From: a virus
DNA length: 24,974 nucleotides
IMG/VR virus record: IMGVR_UViG_3300042305_000092
Location: 1-24,974 of that record
Direction: 5' to 3' (one strand)
Both the position numbers and the translations under genes were made by a program. Shown here piece after piece: positions 23,406 to 24,974 of the stretch (the first letter of the stretch is position 1; the number at the start of each line of letters is the position of its first letter). The notes beneath the pieces were generated by a model. It was not told the origin of the DNA, made no database searches, and saw only the letters and a program-made list of their open reading frames with translations.

Positions 23406-24115
23406 GACTTCTTTGACCAGAAGTTTTTAATGTAGTGGTTGATCAAAGTTGAGTTAAAGGTTTTATCCTCAAGCAACTTATGCTCACCTTCTGCATAGAA
23501 ATCAAACTCCGCTTTCCAGTCAGTTCTTTTGAAAGGAATAAGTTGCACTAAAGGTGTTCCTTTTTCTATAACTCCTTCAAAGCCTTCTTTTAACCACATT
23601 GGAAACAATGGTTCAAGGCTTGCCTTGTCACTATCAAGCACTGCTTCAATAGCCCTAAATGGTAAATTTTTATGACCTACTGGTGGTAGTGCTAAAACAG
23701 AATAACCTTTTGGTGTATTGGGAATCCACTTGTTCATAAACTTAAATACTGAGTTAGTGTATCCAGGTGGATTTTCAATATGCTGAGAGTTTTCTCCGTG
23801 TTGTTCAAATACTTCAAGGCTTGAACGCCAAGTTAATCGTGGACCCATAGGAGTTTGCTTAACTTGAACATCAGACCATAATGGAATTATGTACCCAGAA
23901 GTAAGGGCATCTAACATTGGCACACATTTTTTAAATGTTGCATTAGAGATACGGTTCTCAAGAATAAACTTTTTACCATCTGGATTATCAGGAGAAACCT
24001 GATAAGGAGTCATCTCCTTGTGCCACTTAGGTAATGCCTGAGAAGCAGGAAATGGACGGTCACATAAATCGTATGTGTACTTGTCTTTAGCAATAAATGT
24101 AATTTTTTGAGTCAT
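23396..24115 (-). CDS. Reversed gene of unknown function in the fibre cassette (moron-like)
   Basis: A 239-residue soluble protein on the minus strand. I start it at 24115, where GAAAGG lies 6 bases upstream; a longer frame from 24160 lacks a good site. Patterned segments include FPASQALPKWHKEMTPY, FKKCVPMLDALTSGYIIPLW, TPKGYSVLALPP and EGVIEKGTPLVQLIPFKRTD. I recall this family from cyanophages and other aquatic phages with no known function. No signal peptide, membrane span or catalytic motif is evident. Being the only minus-strand gene and flanked by fibre genes, it looks like an independently transcribed moron. Its 3' end overlaps the preceding + gene by 10 bases. Confidence 0.82.
   Translation of the reverse strand: MTQKITFIAKDKYTYDLCDRPFPASQALPKWHKEMTPYQVSPDNPDGKKFILENRISNATFKKCVPMLDALTSGYIIPLWSDVQVKQTPMGPRLTWRSSLEVFEQHGENSQHIENPPGYTNSVFKFMNKWIPNTPKGYSVLALPPVGHKNLPFRAIEAVLDSDKASLEPLFPMWLKEGFEGVIEKGTPLVQLIPFKRTDWKAEFDFYAEGEHKLLEDKTFNSTLINHYIKNFWSKKSYK
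23404..23428 (+). terminator. Intrinsic terminator-like hairpin (+ strand)
   Basis: A stem AAGACTTCT (23404-23412) pairs with AGAAGTTTT (23419-23427) around TTGACC, 9 bp with one G-U pair, and the 3' side merges into a run of five T (23424-23428). It starts at the stop codon of the + strand gene and lies inside the last codons of the minus-strand gene. The stem is AT-rich, so termination may be partial. Confidence 0.5.
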
Positions 24116-24171
24116 CTTATGCCTTTCGTAGGTATAAAAAGTGTACCATATATCAATCAATAAGGAGCAAT
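24116..24171. promoter_or_regulatory. Divergent intergenic region, presumed promoters
   Basis: These 56 bases separate two outward-reading genes, so at least the minus-strand gene needs a promoter here or a little beyond. The stretch is AT-rich. On the + strand TATAAA (24133-24138) could be a -10, with TTGAGT (24107-24112) as a poor -35 at 20 bases. No convincing -35/-10 pair exists for the minus strand. Both ribosome binding sites are here: AAGGAG (24162-24167) for + and GAAAGG (24127-24122) for -. Confidence 0.35.
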
Positions 24172-24974
24172 ATGACTAAATCCCGTGACCTAGCCAATGC
24201 AGCAACGGCACTCAACGCCGTGACTGCAACCGAACTAGGATTTGTAGACGGTGTTACCTCTGCTATCCAGACACAGTTAGATGCTAAGTTGGCATCATCT
24301 ACTGCAGCAACTACCTATGTAGCCAACTCCTTGGCTGATGCCAAAGGAGATTTACTGACTGCTACTGCAGACAATACCCCTGCCCGTTTAGCCGTTGGCT
24401 CTAACGGAGATACACTTGTAGCAGATAGTTCCACATCAACAGGCTTGCGCTATAGTCCAGCCCCAGCACTTGGTAACCCAGTCTTAAACTCAGCGTTTCA
24501 GATTTGGCAACGTGGTACTTCAATAACTAATGGAACTGTTGTTTATGCTGCTGATAGATGGCAGGCATATGGAAGCGGTAACGCGACACTATCACGTCAA
24601 TCAACAGGTGACTCAACCAATCTTCCGAACATCCAATATTGTGCTAGATATCAAAGAACAAATGGAAGCACTGATGCTAACTATATGTATCTTGCTCAAA
24701 ACTTTGAAACAATAAATTCTATTCCTTATGCTGGCAAGACTGTAACAATGTCTTTTTATGCCAGAAAGGGTGCTAATTATTCTCAAGCAAACAGCGGATT
24801 AAACGTTGGATTAGCGACTGGAACAGGCGTAGATGAAAAATTTAATGGTTATACAAATACGTCTTATCCAATAAATACAACTGTAACCTTAACATCAACT
24901 TGGCAAAGGTTTACATTGACTGGAACCATTGCTTCAAACGTAACTGAGATTGCTCCTGTGTTTGTTGAGTTAGC
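24172..24974 (+). CDS. Tail fibre / carbohydrate-binding protein, 3' end beyond the window
   Basis: 267 codons are readable and the frame is open at the window edge. The N-terminal ~50 residues (ATELGFVDGVTSAIQTQLDA) are a common fibre module. Residues ~54-95 (AKGDLLTATADNTPARLAVG and ADSSTSTGL) repeat a segment found at the end of the 741-residue fibre. From about 100 on, NPVLNSAFQIWQRGTS, YAADRWQAYG and GKTVTMSFYARKG match the jelly-roll, carbohydrate-binding-like module of many phage fibres. It probably binds host surface sugars. AAGGAG (24162-24167) precedes the ATG by 4 bases. Confidence 0.85.
   Translation, partial: MTKSRDLANAATALNAVTATELGFVDGVTSAIQTQLDAKLASSTAATTYVANSLADAKGDLLTATADNTPARLAVGSNGDTLVADSSTSTGLRYSPAPALGNPVLNSAFQIWQRGTSITNGTVVYAADRWQAYGSGNATLSRQSTGDSTNLPNIQYCARYQRTNGSTDANYMYLAQNFETINSIPYAGKTVTMSFYARKGANYSQANSGLNVGLATGTGVDEKFNGYTNTSYPINTTVTLTSTWQRFTLTGTIASNVTEIAPVFVEL

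Noticed and set aside
24131-24160. Minus-strand promoter TTGATT/TATACC
   Set aside because: The implied start would fall within the ribosome binding site, leaving no leader, and the match is weak.

Overview
The window is a stretch of a tailed double-stranded DNA phage genome (Caudoviricetes) covering the packaging, head and tail-fibre region. The evidence is a large terminase, a probable portal, an acidic scaffold-like protein directly before an HK97-fold-like major capsid protein, a probable head-tail adaptor, and several tail-fibre or receptor-binding proteins, almost all on the + strand and tightly packed. I see no tape-measure, tail-tube or sheath gene. Together with a very large virion-type protein next to the portal, this favours a short-tailed (podovirus-like) particle. 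The coding sequence has intermediate GC, clear AGGAG-type ribosome binding sites, mostly TAA stops, and some GTG/TTG starts. Several small basic proteins resemble families I associate with phages from aquatic metagenomes. The host cannot be fixed from this window; an aquatic bacterium, possibly an actinobacterium, is only a guess. No integrase, replication, lysis or tRNA gene is visible.

Layout. Positions 1-774 hold no convincing gene. They carry a homopurine tract, a GAAGCCC heptamer repeat, a run of short GC-rich hairpins, an operator-like dyad, and three strong hairpins just before the terminase. Positions 775-5276 hold the large terminase (with a small-terminase-like helix-turn-helix at its N-terminus), a lysine-rich 68-residue protein, the probable portal and two small proteins. 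Positions 5277-14318 hold three virion-type proteins of 1930, 407 and 673 residues; the first starts with TTG, and the third has Ala/Lys-rich repeats and a 22-glycine run. A predicted pseudoknot RNA lies at 14324-14398, followed by scaffold and capsid (14436-16127) and a long hairpin. From 16197 to 18364 a string of eight small genes, mostly very basic, overlaps by TAATG or ATGA junctions. An adaptor-like protein and the fibre cassette follow (18384 to the end of the window).

How the parts fit. The terminase pumps DNA through the portal into a head built by scaffold and capsid. The three large proteins between portal and scaffold are candidates for internal or ejection proteins, and the adaptor and fibres form the host-contacting end. 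The fibre cassette is interrupted by one minus-strand gene (23396-24115) of unknown function, which looks like a moron. The + strand gene before it ends in a terminator-like hairpin, and the fibre gene after it is cut off by the window edge.

Best candidates for something undescribed: the pseudoknot RNA ahead of the scaffold gene, the structured leader before the terminase, the cluster of tiny basic proteins behind the capsid, the giant protein, and the reversed gene inside the fibre cassette.
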